A stretch of 64,000 nucleotides of DNA from Mucilaginibacter saanensis. GTDB lineage: Bacteria; Bacteroidota; Bacteroidia; Sphingobacteriales; Sphingobacteriaceae. The notes beneath the pieces were generated by a model. That model was given only the letters and a program-made list of their open reading frames with translations. It searched no databases and had not been told where the DNA came from. Location: NCBI RefSeq assembly GCF_014200575.1, contig NZ_JACHBZ010000001.1:434001-498000 (forward strand), written 5' to 3'. Positions 34,670 through 42,889 of this stretch are shown here, in pieces (positions within the stretch are counted from its first letter, which is position 1; each line of letters begins with the position of its first letter). Both the position numbers and the translations under genes were made by a program.

Positions 34670-35971
34670 TTATGATGTTTTCTTTAAAACCATTACCCCA
34701 AGTAATCCGGCTAAAAGGGATGCTAACAGGATACCATATTTGGCCTGATCAACCATTTGAGGTTGACTAAAAGCGAGGCTCGATATAAACAGCGACATCG
34801 TGAACCCTACGCCGGCCAGCAAAGCCACACCAATTATCTGTTTCCAGGTAGATTTTGCAGGTAGTTGCGCTCCAAATTTTACCATGAGCCAGGTAGCCAG
34901 CAGCACACCTATAAATTTACCTGCCAGTAAACCTATGGCTACTCCCATACTTACGGGGTTAACCAGCGACGAAAAGAAGTTGGTGCCAATAACAATGCCT
35001 GCATTGGCCAAGGCAAAAAGTGGCATCACCACAAAGGCCACCCAGGGGTGCAGTGCAAACTCTACTTTTTGCAGCGGGGTTTCCGCATCTGTGCTTAATT
35101 TTTTTATTTGCTCAATGGTATCATGCTGCTCGGGGGTGGTTAAGGTGCTGTTGTTGGGTATGGCGTTTTCAAAATCAAGCAGCAGCTTGCGAAGGCTTTC
35201 GGCATAGCTTTTTTCGTTGATCCTCGTGCGCGCGGGGATGGTGAAAGCTACCAATACGCCCGCAATGGTAGCATGTACCCCTGATAGTAAGAAGGCTACC
35301 CACACCGCAAAACCAATAATCAGGTAAAATGTAATGTTGCGTATCCCTATTTTATTGCCAATAAGCAGGATCACCAATAGCCATATACCTATTGTTAATG
35401 GTACTAAGGCAATGTGTGAACTGTAAAACAAGGCAATTACCAGTACTGCCCCAAGATCGTCGGCTACAGCCAGGGCCGATAAAAATACCTTTACCGACGA
35501 TGGGATATGTTTGCCCGCAACAGACAGCAAGGCAAGCGCAAAGGCAATATCAGTTGCCATAGGTATGCCCCAGCCATGCTCAGATGCTGTGCCCTTATTT
35601 ATAAAAAAGTAAATGATGGCGGGTACCAGCATACCGCCAAAGGCGGCAACCATAGGTAACGATGCTTTTTTGACAGAGGATAGTTCACCTGCCATAAATT
35701 CCCGCTTTAATTCAAGCCCTATCACAAAAAAGAATACCGCCATCAGGCCGTCATTTATCCAGAGATGGAGAGAGTGATTAAGCACATAACTGCCAAATCC
35801 TAAAGAAAATTTAATATCCCATAGGTGGTGATACAAATATTGTAATGGGGAATTAACCCATATAATAGCAATTAAAACGGCTACAAAAAGCACAATACCG
35901 CTAGTATGTTCCTGGTGGATGAACTTATTTACAGGCGCAGTAAGTTTATCAATGGGAGATGTTTGCCTCAT
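34670..35971 (-). CDS. nhaA: NhaA Na+/H+ antiporter
   Basis: 433 residues, about 12 helices. The ion-binding Asp pair is Asp171-Asp172 in ALAVADDLGAV, and Asp141 is in GIPMATDIAFAL. MAVFFFVIGLELKREF is the standard NhaA segment. It exchanges internal sodium for external protons at the inner membrane. Convergent with the mannan operon and not functionally linked to it, though the sodium symporter in that operon would load the cell with sodium. Confidence 0.96.
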   Translation of the reverse strand: MRQTSPIDKLTAPVNKFIHQEHTSGIVLFVAVLIAIIWVNSPLQYLYHHLWDIKFSLGFGSYVLNHSLHLWINDGLMAVFFFVIGLELKREFMAGELSSVKKASLPMVAAFGGMLVPAIIYFFINKGTASEHGWGIPMATDIAFALALLSVAGKHIPSSVKVFLSALAVADDLGAVLVIALFYSSHIALVPLTIGIWLLVILLIGNKIGIRNITFYLIIGFAVWVAFLLSGVHATIAGVLVAFTIPARTRINEKSYAESLRKLLLDFENAIPNNSTLTTPEQHDTIEQIKKLSTDAETPLQKVEFALHPWVAFVVMPLFALANAGIVIGTNFFSSLVNPVSMGVAIGLLAGKFIGVLLATWLMVKFGAQLPAKSTWKQIIGVALLAGVGFTMSLFISSLAFSQPQMVDQAKYGILLASLLAGLLGVMVLKKTS

Positions 35972-36139
35972 TGTTGCCTAAATTAGCGAAATTTACCGGG
36001 TGGTATTAAAATAATTTAGTGGATTTGGCTGGTTTTATATCCTCATTGCCATAAAAACTCAAATGCTGCGTTACGTAATATTTTAATCACCATAGTTAAA
36101 TTTCATAGAATATTCATTTAATCTGTCTACTTTTAAAAA

Positions 36140-36712
36140 ATGTCTTCGCACCATATTGTACGTGAAAAACAAGAGCCTGCATTGCTGGTGCTGGGGATCG
36201 ATAGCTTTCCTGAAGAATTGTTAGGGCAGCTGTTGGAGTGGAGCCCTACGGTAATAACCACGCCTCACACCGCCGAAAAGTTGGACGCTTCTGGTATTAA
36301 GGTAGATTGGATGATAACCGATGGCGATCATGGTATCATTCAGTCAGATGTAAAGGTGATGTCTGCAGGCGATGCCACTATGGCAGCAGCAGCTTTTAAT
36401 TACTTGATAGCAAACCATTATCCGGCGGTAAACGTAGTTACTGATGAGTTGGATCTGAATGTTTTTTTACAATATGCCGGTAAAATTAACCTGGTTATAT
36501 TTCATGATCAGCAGAAAATTTACGCGGTTAATTCGGGTTTTAGCAAGTGGAAACCCGCAAATGAGATTATTAAACTACTTACTGAACCGGACGGATTAAA
36601 GTACACCGGCCTGGAGCGGATAGGTGAAGGGGAATATAAAACCACTGGCGACGGGTTTTTTACATTGCAGTTTAAAGATGCCTTTTTGTTTGTGGCTGAG
36701 GCAGTTGATTAG
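36140..36712 (+). CDS. Thiamine pyrophosphokinase-like protein, degenerate
   Basis: 190 residues, soluble. The layout (an N-terminal alpha/beta part with DWMITDGDHG, a middle AAAAFNYLIANHYPAVNVVT strand-helix, and a beta-rich C-terminus from about 135: YTGLERIGEGEYKTTGDGFFTLQ) resembles bacterial thiamine pyrophosphokinases as annotated in relatives. The catalytic GDFDS motif is not seen clearly (TDGDH instead), so activity is doubtful. The box TACTTTTA ends 4 nt before the ATG. Stands alone. Confidence 0.5.
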   Translation: MSSHHIVREKQEPALLVLGIDSFPEELLGQLLEWSPTVITTPHTAEKLDASGIKVDWMITDGDHGIIQSDVKVMSAGDATMAAAAFNYLIANHYPAVNVVTDELDLNVFLQYAGKINLVIFHDQQKIYAVNSGFSKWKPANEIIKLLTEPDGLKYTGLERIGEGEYKTTGDGFFTLQFKDAFLFVAEAVD

Positions 36713-36872
36713 CGTTAAATAGTGTATAATTGAGCTGTTTTTTACAGTAAAAAAATATTGGTGTACTTTTTGTTAAAAATAATTAAAAACGCATTAAACC
36801 GTTTAAGCATTTATTAGTCTATATATTTATATCAGCAAAAAATACCGGCTGATCAGTTAAAAATTTTTCATC

Positions 36873-37973
36873 ATGAAACGGATATATAAAAATTTATTTT
36901 CAATCGCATTAGGCAGCCTTTTGTGTTTGTCTTTAGCTTTTACCGCCAATGCACAGCATAGGAGTGGCGGAGGCGGTGGTGGTGGCGGTGGTTCCCGTTC
37001 ATCAGGTGGTGGGGGCGGCGGAGGCGGCGTTTCCCGTTCATCAGGAGGTGGAGGTTTTTCGCGTCCATCTTTTAATGGTGGCGGTTCACGGTCAGCTGTA
37101 GCTCCATCACAACGTACTTATGGTACAGCATCAAGAAATGCAGTAACTGCAGCTCCACAACGTACTACCGGTTATGGCCAAAGGCAAAATACCGTAGGCG
37201 TAGCACCAGGCGGCAACCGTGTTGGTGTTAACGGAGGCGTACGTACTTATAGCGGCGGTAACCGTAGCTATACAAGCGTTAACAGAAGTGCTTACAATGG
37301 TGGCCGCGGTACTTATTACAGAAGCGGCGCTGTAGGTGGTACCCGTGTTTACCGCGGCGGTGGTTATGGTCGTTACGGTGGTCGTGGCGGATATTTTGGA
37401 AGCCACTACTACTATCCGTATCGTAACTATTACAATTCATACTATTTGCCAAGGCTTGGTTTTAGCATAGGATTTTTACCTTTCGGTTATTATCCTTTCT
37501 ATTGGGGCGATTACCAGTATTTTTATAGTGATGGTTTATACTACCAACAAAGTAATGATCAATACACTGTGGTTGAACCACCGGTAGGTGCCGAAATTAA
37601 GAGCTTACCGAAAGATGCTCAATCTATCATGATCAACGGCGAACAGTACTATGAGTCAAACGGTGTTTACTATCAGGCAATAACAAAAGACGACGGTACA
37701 GCCGCTTATGTAATTGCAGGTAAAGACGGTGAACTGAATACCGATCAGGGCAATGGTGATTATCAGCAAGCTCCTCAAATAGGTGATATTGTTAATCAAT
37801 TGCCAGATGACAGCAGAAAGATAAAGATCAACGGCGAAAAACTTTATGTTTCTCCAGATGGTTTCTACTACCAGGATGCTACTGATAACAATGGTAACAA
37901 GGCTTACAAAATTGTAGGTACGCCAAGCGATGATCCTGCAGATCAGCAAGATCAACCACAACAGCAACAATAA
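36873..37973 (+). CDS. Glycine-rich secreted protein with DUF6515-like tandem domain
   Basis: 366 residues: signal peptide (cut after ANA), a Gly/Ser/Arg-rich low-complexity region (about 28-170, with runs of nine and eight Gly and repeats of SRSSGGGGG), a Tyr/Phe-rich stretch (about 170-220, YYYPYRNYYNSYYLPR), and two copies of a beta unit (about 236-285, IKSLPKDAQSIMINGEQYYE; about 305-350, VNQLPDDSRKIKINGEKLYV), ending in a Gln tail. Likely exported to the periplasm or cell surface; function unknown. A strong terminator follows. Confidence 0.85.
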   Translation: MKRIYKNLFSIALGSLLCLSLAFTANAQHRSGGGGGGGGGSRSSGGGGGGGGVSRSSGGGGFSRPSFNGGGSRSAVAPSQRTYGTASRNAVTAAPQRTTGYGQRQNTVGVAPGGNRVGVNGGVRTYSGGNRSYTSVNRSAYNGGRGTYYRSGAVGGTRVYRGGGYGRYGGRGGYFGSHYYYPYRNYYNSYYLPRLGFSIGFLPFGYYPFYWGDYQYFYSDGLYYQQSNDQYTVVEPPVGAEIKSLPKDAQSIMINGEQYYESNGVYYQAITKDDGTAAYVIAGKDGELNTDQGNGDYQQAPQIGDIVNQLPDDSRKIKINGEKLYVSPDGFYYQDATDNNGNKAYKIVGTPSDDPADQQDQPQQQQ

Positions 37974-37992
37974 GATCTATCGAATTTTAATA

Positions 37993-38028
37993 AAAGCGGG
38001 CTGCCTCCATAAAGAGGCAGCCCGCTTT
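37993..38028 (+). terminator. Strong intrinsic terminator
   Basis: A perfect 15-bp stem, 37993-38007 with 38014-38028 (core GCGGGCTGCCTC/GAGGCAGCCCGC), a 6-nt loop, then TTTGTTTTT. It ends the glycine-rich protein transcript. Confidence 0.95.
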
Positions 38029-38128
38029 GTTTTTAGCATATCCTGTAAACGGAATGTATAAATGTTATAAAAGTATTGAAGCTAATGTGCTTAAATAGCT
38101 ATTTTTACCGGCATCTTGTTTTACTGCT

Positions 38129-39211
38129 ATGATTAAATACATATCCGGTTTACTTTTTGCCGTGCTCCTGCAGTTATCAATGAGCGCCAGTGCAGCCATG
38201 CTTAATGACTCTCTTAAATTATATAAGGCCGATAACACTTATATACAATACGTAGGCCGTATTGATTTTAATAACCCATTAAAACCCAGAATGTGGGCTC
38301 CCGGTGTTTATATAAAGGCCAGTTTTAAGGGTAACAAATGCCAATTGCTGATTAATGACGAGGTGATGTATGGCAAAAGCCATAACTACCTGGAAATTGC
38401 TGTTGATGATAATAAACCCTATCGCATACAAACTACCTCCAAAACAAATGTAATAACCGTGGCCGAAGGACTTGCAAACGGCGAACACACCATACTTATT
38501 TGTAAAGACACCGAATCGCAGATTGGCTATATTGATTTTGTTGGCATCAGGTGTCTTGAACTTTTACCGCCGCCTGCCCAGCCCAAACGTAAAATTGAAT
38601 ACATTGGCGATTCCATTACCAGCGGAGCCGGGATGGACCAATCAGAGATGCCTTGCGGTAAAGGCGAATGGTATGACCAGCACAACGCCTACATGACTTA
38701 CGGGGCGCGTACATCACGTAATTTAAATGCACAATGGCAGCTTACTTCGGTAGCTGGTATTGGCCTGGTGCATAGTTGCTGTAATATGGATGTAACCATG
38801 CCGCAGGTATTTGATAAGGTATACCTGCGTAATGATTCATTAGCCTGGGATTTTAAGCGTTACCAGCCCGATGTTGTTACCCTATGCCTGGGGCAAAATG
38901 ATGGGATACAGGATTCTGTAATGTATTGTGAAAGCTATGGCAAGTTCATTAAAACGCTACGGCAAAAATATCCCGCTGCAGATATAGTTTGTTTAAGCAG
39001 CCCCATGGCCGACGAAAAATTAACCCTTGCCTTGCAAAGCTATATTACAGCTATTACAGCTGATGCTAACTTAAATGGTGACAAAAAGGTATACAAATAT
39101 TTTTTTTCCAGAAGATACTACCAGGGGTGCGGCACACATCCTGATATGAAGGAACACCAGTTCATTGCTGATGAGTTAACTGCCTATCTGAAACAGTTGA
39201 AAGGCTGGTAG
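38129..39211 (+). CDS. CE2-like SGNH carbohydrate esterase
   Basis: 360 residues, signal peptide cut after ASA. An N-terminal jelly-roll (about 25-150) precedes an SGNH hydrolase domain: Ser162 in YIGDSITSG (block I), LCLGQND (block III) and His337 in CGTHPDMKEHQ (block V). This jelly-roll plus SGNH order is that of carbohydrate esterase family 2, deacetylases of plant mannans and xylans. It lies 3.5 kb from the mannanase gene and could remove acetyl groups from acetylated glucomannan, but it is not in the same operon. A partial AAAAGTATT motif lies at 38069, upstream. Confidence 0.85.
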   Translation: MIKYISGLLFAVLLQLSMSASAAMLNDSLKLYKADNTYIQYVGRIDFNNPLKPRMWAPGVYIKASFKGNKCQLLINDEVMYGKSHNYLEIAVDDNKPYRIQTTSKTNVITVAEGLANGEHTILICKDTESQIGYIDFVGIRCLELLPPPAQPKRKIEYIGDSITSGAGMDQSEMPCGKGEWYDQHNAYMTYGARTSRNLNAQWQLTSVAGIGLVHSCCNMDVTMPQVFDKVYLRNDSLAWDFKRYQPDVVTLCLGQNDGIQDSVMYCESYGKFIKTLRQKYPAADIVCLSSPMADEKLTLALQSYITAITADANLNGDKKVYKYFFSRRYYQGCGTHPDMKEHQFIADELTAYLKQLKGW

Positions 39212-39280
39212 TTTTAATTTAATTAAAACTTTTTTTAATTAGAAGGTATTGTTATTAAACAAAACTTAATAACTACCGAT

Positions 39281-39625
39281 ATGGAAAACCACAATCATCA
39301 TGCACTCATTCAAAAATTATTGAACTGTGTGCTCGCTTGCGAGCATTGTGCAAGCGCCTGCTTACAGGAAGAAGATGTAAAAATGATGGCCAGTTGCATT
39401 AGTCTTGACCGGGATTGTGCCGATATATGCGCCCAGGCTGCCCGCTTGTTACAACGCAATTCAGTAATAGCACATCAATATTTGGTATTGTGCGAAGAAA
39501 TTTGCCGGCTGTGCGCCGATGAATGTGGCAAGCATGACCATGATCATTGTAAACAATGTGCAGAAGCTTGCCGTACTTGTGCGGAAGCCTGCCATGAACA
39601 CCATCAACCTATAACGCAGGACTAA
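39281..39625 (+). CDS. Cys-rich four-helix copper-binding protein (Csp-like)
   Basis: 114 residues with 16 Cys, mostly in CxxxC/CxxC patterns along helices (CVLACEHCASAC, CADICAQAARL, CEEICRLCADEC, CKQCAEACRTCAEAC) plus several His residues. This is the four-helix bundle copper storage family (Csp/DUF326), in which the Cys line the core and bind many Cu(I) ions. There is no export signal, so it is a cytosolic copper store or buffer. Followed by a long hairpin terminator. Confidence 0.9.
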   Translation: MENHNHHALIQKLLNCVLACEHCASACLQEEDVKMMASCISLDRDCADICAQAARLLQRNSVIAHQYLVLCEEICRLCADECGKHDHDHCKQCAEACRTCAEACHEHHQPITQD

Positions 39626-39692
39626 AAAGCCTTTTAAATAAAAGCACTATAAACAACTGCCAAGCATTAGGATCTCCAATGGTTTGGCTATC

Positions 39693-39743
39693 AATAAAAG
39701 CATTTATTAACTCGGGCTTAAGTGTTTAATAAATGCTTTTATT
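39693..39743. terminator. Bidirectional hairpin terminator
   Basis: Perfect 18-bp arms (39693-39710 and 39726-39743, containing AAAGCATTTATTAA) around a 15-nt loop between convergent genes. The right arm includes the stop codon of the DUF4407 gene. Confidence 0.9.
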
Positions 39744-40857
39744 CATAACTATGACGCTCAAAATCATAATCAGATTGCGAGGTGATGATCTTTTTTCTGC
39801 GCTGTATATCGGTATCCAGGTTATGATCATAAATATTATCGGTAACTGCTATATCGCGGTCTTTGTCCTTTTCGGCAAAGTAAATATTGGCCTCTGAAGT
39901 TTTGGATATAGCCACATCATAAGGCCCTTTGGGCGACATCAGTTTTACAAACACCGGTAAGCATTCAAACAAGATAAAAAGGTAGCCAATAAATGAAATA
40001 GCAAGGTATGTGTCCAGATCACGGGTGCCGTTTTCATTATAAGTGAGCTGCCCAAGTGCCCAGTTACGGTCAGAGAAACCGGCAATGTTGGATAGGCTGT
40101 CCAGCTGATGTTCTGAAAAAAGCCGGGTGCTGTTCAATCCCTCATAATCCTTACGGGCGCTCAGGTATTGATCCATCTGCCCTAAATTATCGGTAACCGT
40201 TTTTAGCCGGTTTTCTTTTTCTTCCAATACAGACTGCTTTTGCTTGGCGTACGTACCATAACCTGTTATACCTGATGTTTGATTGGTTTTATCGCCAAAA
40301 ACCTCCTGGTTAAGCTGAAAACGCGAACGGTTAATATCTTTTTCTAACGAGTCCTTTTCCTTTTTCAGGTCGGTATTTTTACCCATTTCCATAGCATACT
40401 TTTGCTGATAGGTTTTTTCAAGGGTATCAATTTTACGATGCTGCCCTTTAAGGTAGGCTGTTTTTAACTTCTGGCGTATCTCCTTATCAAATATCTTAAG
40501 CTCAAGCGGACGTGAAATAACTACCCCAATCATAATAGCCAGTAAAATACGCGGCGAGGCCTGCAATATCTGCTGGTTAGTACTGCCATCCTTATTAATG
40601 CTTGATACAATGTAGCGGTCCATGTTAAAAATGGCGGTTCCCCATAGCAGGCCAAATAAAATGGCAAAACCTACTGCAAAGGCATCTCCGTTAAACACAA
40701 AGTACATGGCATATCCACCAGACAGGGAAGCAAACAGTGCTGTAAAAAATATAGTGGCCCCAATGCCCACATATTTATTATGCTCTATAGGGTATTTTTT
40801 TAGGGTATCAATATGCGCTCCTGAACAAAACCAGAAAAAGCGTGTAACTTTTTTCAT
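39739..40857 (-). CDS. DUF4407 membrane protein
   Basis: 372 residues. Four membrane helices: two near residues 30-75 (YVGIGATIFFTALFASLSGGYAM, FAVGFAILFGLLWGTAIFNMDRY), one near 100 (ILLAIMIGVVISRPLEL) and one near 310, with a long coiled-coil region (about 125-255) between the third and fourth. FNMDRYIVSS and VISRPLELKIF are family hallmarks. Function unknown. Monocistronic. Confidence 0.9.
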   Translation of the reverse strand: MKKVTRFFWFCSGAHIDTLKKYPIEHNKYVGIGATIFFTALFASLSGGYAMYFVFNGDAFAVGFAILFGLLWGTAIFNMDRYIVSSINKDGSTNQQILQASPRILLAIMIGVVISRPLELKIFDKEIRQKLKTAYLKGQHRKIDTLEKTYQQKYAMEMGKNTDLKKEKDSLEKDINRSRFQLNQEVFGDKTNQTSGITGYGTYAKQKQSVLEEKENRLKTVTDNLGQMDQYLSARKDYEGLNSTRLFSEHQLDSLSNIAGFSDRNWALGQLTYNENGTRDLDTYLAISFIGYLFILFECLPVFVKLMSPKGPYDVAISKTSEANIYFAEKDKDRDIAVTDNIYDHNLDTDIQRRKKIITSQSDYDFERHSYE

Positions 40858-41039
40858 TTATATGCTTCTTTTAAAGTGATAAGAGTGTTATAGTTATGTA
40901 AACCTTTTAGGCCCTCATCATAGTTTTATGACATCTTATGACGCCAAAACACAAATATTGTGCAATATTATACATAAAACGCACTTGTGCATTGATTGTT
41001 ACAAAAATCGGGCTTAATTATTTGATATAGAAAAAAAGC

Positions 41040-41047
41040 TACCTTTG
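41040..41047 (+). promoter_or_regulatory. -7 box TACCTTTG of the rhodanese operon
   Basis: TACCTTTG fits TAnnTTTG exactly and lies 19 nt before the rhodanese ATG. No convincing -33 TTG at the usual distance. Confidence 0.5.
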
Positions 41048-41066
41048 GATTATAATTTTATTTGAC

Positions 41067-41381
41067 ATGAACGAGATAACCGTACAGGAACTAAAAGAAA
41101 AACAGGATAAAGGCGAAGATTTTCAACTGGTTGACGTAAGAGAGGATTTTGAATATGAAACATCCAATTTGGGCGGCCTTTCTATACCGCTGGGTGGTAT
41201 TTTAATTGAAGCCGATAAAGTAAGTAAAGATAAACCGGTTGTGGTAATGTGCCGCAGTGGCAAACGCAGCGCAGCTGCCATTATGCAACTGGAGCAACTT
41301 GGCTACACCAATTTGTATAATTTACAGGGCGGTATTTTAGCCTGGGCTGCAGAAATTGATCCAACACTTAGCGTATATTAG
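41067..41381 (+). CDS. Rhodanese-like sulfurtransferase domain protein
   Basis: 104 residues, single rhodanese domain, cytoplasmic. Active Cys62 in VVVMCRSGKRSA, with the upstream VDVREDFEYETSNLGG and the downstream LQGGILAWAAEIDP strand-loop typical of PspE/GlpE-type proteins. It likely transfers or binds sulfane sulfur. Starts a three-gene operon with a small membrane protein (2 bp gap) and a prohibitin-family protein. Confidence 0.93.
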   Translation: MNEITVQELKEKQDKGEDFQLVDVREDFEYETSNLGGLSIPLGGILIEADKVSKDKPVVVMCRSGKRSAAAIMQLEQLGYTNLYNLQGGILAWAAEIDPTLSVY

Positions 41382-41383
41382 TT

Positions 41384-41572
41384 ATGGGTTTTAAGTTAGT
41401 GCTTAACGTATTATATACCGTAGGTATTGTATTATGTTTGTTTGTGGCCTACAAGGCCAACGCCGATAAAAACTTTACACTTTTAGGCGCTGCTATATTG
41501 GTTGGCGGGGTGGTTATTGTATTAAAAATAAGACTGTTAAAAGACGTAAAGAACTCCCAGAAAAAGCTGTAA
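41384..41572 (+). CDS. Small two-helix membrane protein (DUF6358-like)
   Basis: 62 residues: two hydrophobic helices (about 4-22, 32-50), short Lys-rich tail. Begins 2 bp after the rhodanese stop and ends 9 bp before the prohibitin-like ATG, so part of that operon. I recall similar small proteins labelled DUF6358 in this family; role unknown. Confidence 0.75.
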   Translation: MGFKLVLNVLYTVGIVLCLFVAYKANADKNFTLLGAAILVGGVVIVLKIRLLKDVKNSQKKL

Positions 41573-41581
41573 CTTCATTGC

Positions 41582-42487
41582 ATGTTTATAGCAATTTTAG
41601 GAGTTATTGTGCTCGTTGCGGGTATAGTGCTCAAACGTTCGCCCGAACCGGCTGTACGCTTTAGCGGCACGGTTAGCACAGTAGGGATAGCATTGGTAGT
41701 GATAGGTTTATTGCTATCCATGTTTAAAGTTATTGAGCCGGGTAAAGTGGGTGTGCAAACCCTTTTTGGTAAGGTACAGGATAATGTACTCGAGAGCGGT
41801 TTGCACATCATTAACCCGGTTGTTGATATTACCACGTTTGATATACAAACCCAAACGTACACCATGAGCGCTGTGAACAACGAGGGTCAGAAAGAGGGCG
41901 ACGATGCCATCCGCGTGCTCTCAAGCGATGGGCTGGAGGTTACTATTGATCTTTCGGTACTATACAAGGTAAGCCCGGAAAAAGCCCCGTACATCCTGCA
42001 AAATATAGGCGAAACCTATAACGACAAGATCGTTCGCCCGGTATCGCGCACCGCCATACGCGATAATGCGGTTAATTATACCGCTGTTGATCTGTATTCA
42101 ACCAAACGACAGGAATTTCAGGATAAGATAAACCGTACCATATCGGCCAGTTTTGCCAAACGCTGGCTGGAGTTGCAACAGATCCTGGTGCGCAACATTA
42201 CCTTGCCGGCATCTGTAAGGGCCAGTATTGAATCAAAGATCAATGCCGAACAGGATGCGCAGAAAATGCAGTTCGTGCTGCAAAAGGAACGTCAGGAAGC
42301 TGAACGTAAACGCGTAGAAGCTCAGGGGATAGCCGATTATCAAAAGATCCTGTCAACCGGCCTGTCAGACAAACAACTCCAGTACGAAGCCATCAAAGCC
42401 CAAAAGGAAATTGCCTTATCGCCTAATGCCAAAGTGATTATTATCGGCGGCGGCAAAGGAACCCCGATTATGCTGAGCGATAAATAA
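41582..42487 (+). CDS. Prohibitin-family SPFH protein
   Basis: 301 residues. An N-terminal hydrophobic segment (about 1-50), then an SPFH domain (about 50-215: IEPGKVGVQTLFGKVQDNVLESGLHIINPV ... VTIDLSVLYKV) and a C-terminal coiled coil (about 215-265: AEQDAQKMQFVLQKERQEAERKRVEAQGIADYQ). The order matches prohibitins/HflK-HflC, which form membrane-bound ring assemblies that often control membrane proteases such as FtsH. Third gene of the rhodanese operon. It is a separate lineage from the large SPFH protein at 6880-8769. Confidence 0.9.
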   Translation: MFIAILGVIVLVAGIVLKRSPEPAVRFSGTVSTVGIALVVIGLLLSMFKVIEPGKVGVQTLFGKVQDNVLESGLHIINPVVDITTFDIQTQTYTMSAVNNEGQKEGDDAIRVLSSDGLEVTIDLSVLYKVSPEKAPYILQNIGETYNDKIVRPVSRTAIRDNAVNYTAVDLYSTKRQEFQDKINRTISASFAKRWLELQQILVRNITLPASVRASIESKINAEQDAQKMQFVLQKERQEAERKRVEAQGIADYQKILSTGLSDKQLQYEAIKAQKEIALSPNAKVIIIGGGKGTPIMLSDK

Positions 42488-42621
42488 GGGAGGTTCAAGC
42501 TATTCATGAATAAAATATATGATTGTCATGAATAGCAAAAATAAAACGTGTACATCAGTTTAAGGTAAAACTAACGGGGGGAGTTTAAGGATACTATGGT
42601 TTTGTAATATCTTTATTGCCT

Positions 42622-42777
42622 ATGAAATTATTGGTATCAGACCAGAACACCGGCGGCGATCTGCTGCTGCATAATAGCGAAATGCAGTTTGACCGCCTGT
42701 TTTATACACGCGATTTTGACTATAAGTATTTTACCATAACCTGGAACCGCGGCGAAAAGCAAACCGTAACTCCGGCT
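42622..42777 (+). pseudogene. Short ORF interrupted by a repeat element
   Basis: ATG 42622 opens MKLLVSDQNTGGDLLLHNSE and about 50 residues of normal-looking sequence follow, up to about position 42777. The frame then runs through repeat-like DNA (MLSFVEAWRTS...) and on to 43074, antisense to the epimerase gene, which is not believable as protein. The box TATCTTTA ends 6 nt before the ATG. Most likely a small gene that has lost its 3' end to an inserted repeat; a real product with a junk tail cannot be excluded. Confidence 0.5.
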
Positions 42778-42889
42778 GTTATGCTGAGTTTCGTCGAAGC
42801 ATGGCGGACAAGCCTCTGCGCGCGCTCCTTCGATAAATACACTTTTGTGGTGTTCACAGATGTTCATGTCTCAAAAATGAACACGTGTG
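42778..42889. repeat. Palindrome-containing dispersed repeat element
   Basis: About 110 bp. TCGAAGC near the left end and CCTTCGA further in are complementary, and the right part holds GTGTTCA/TGAACAC and TGTTCAT/ATGAACA pairs around GTCTCAAAA. Its translation resembles repeat-derived ORFs I recall from Sphingobacteriaceae genomes. It ends exactly at the stop codon of the epimerase gene and cuts the small ORF at 42622. Copy number cannot be told from this window. Confidence 0.55.

Noticed and set aside
37131..37970. Two minus-strand ORFs in the glycine-rich protein gene
   Set aside because: They come from the low-complexity Gly/Tyr codons read backwards.
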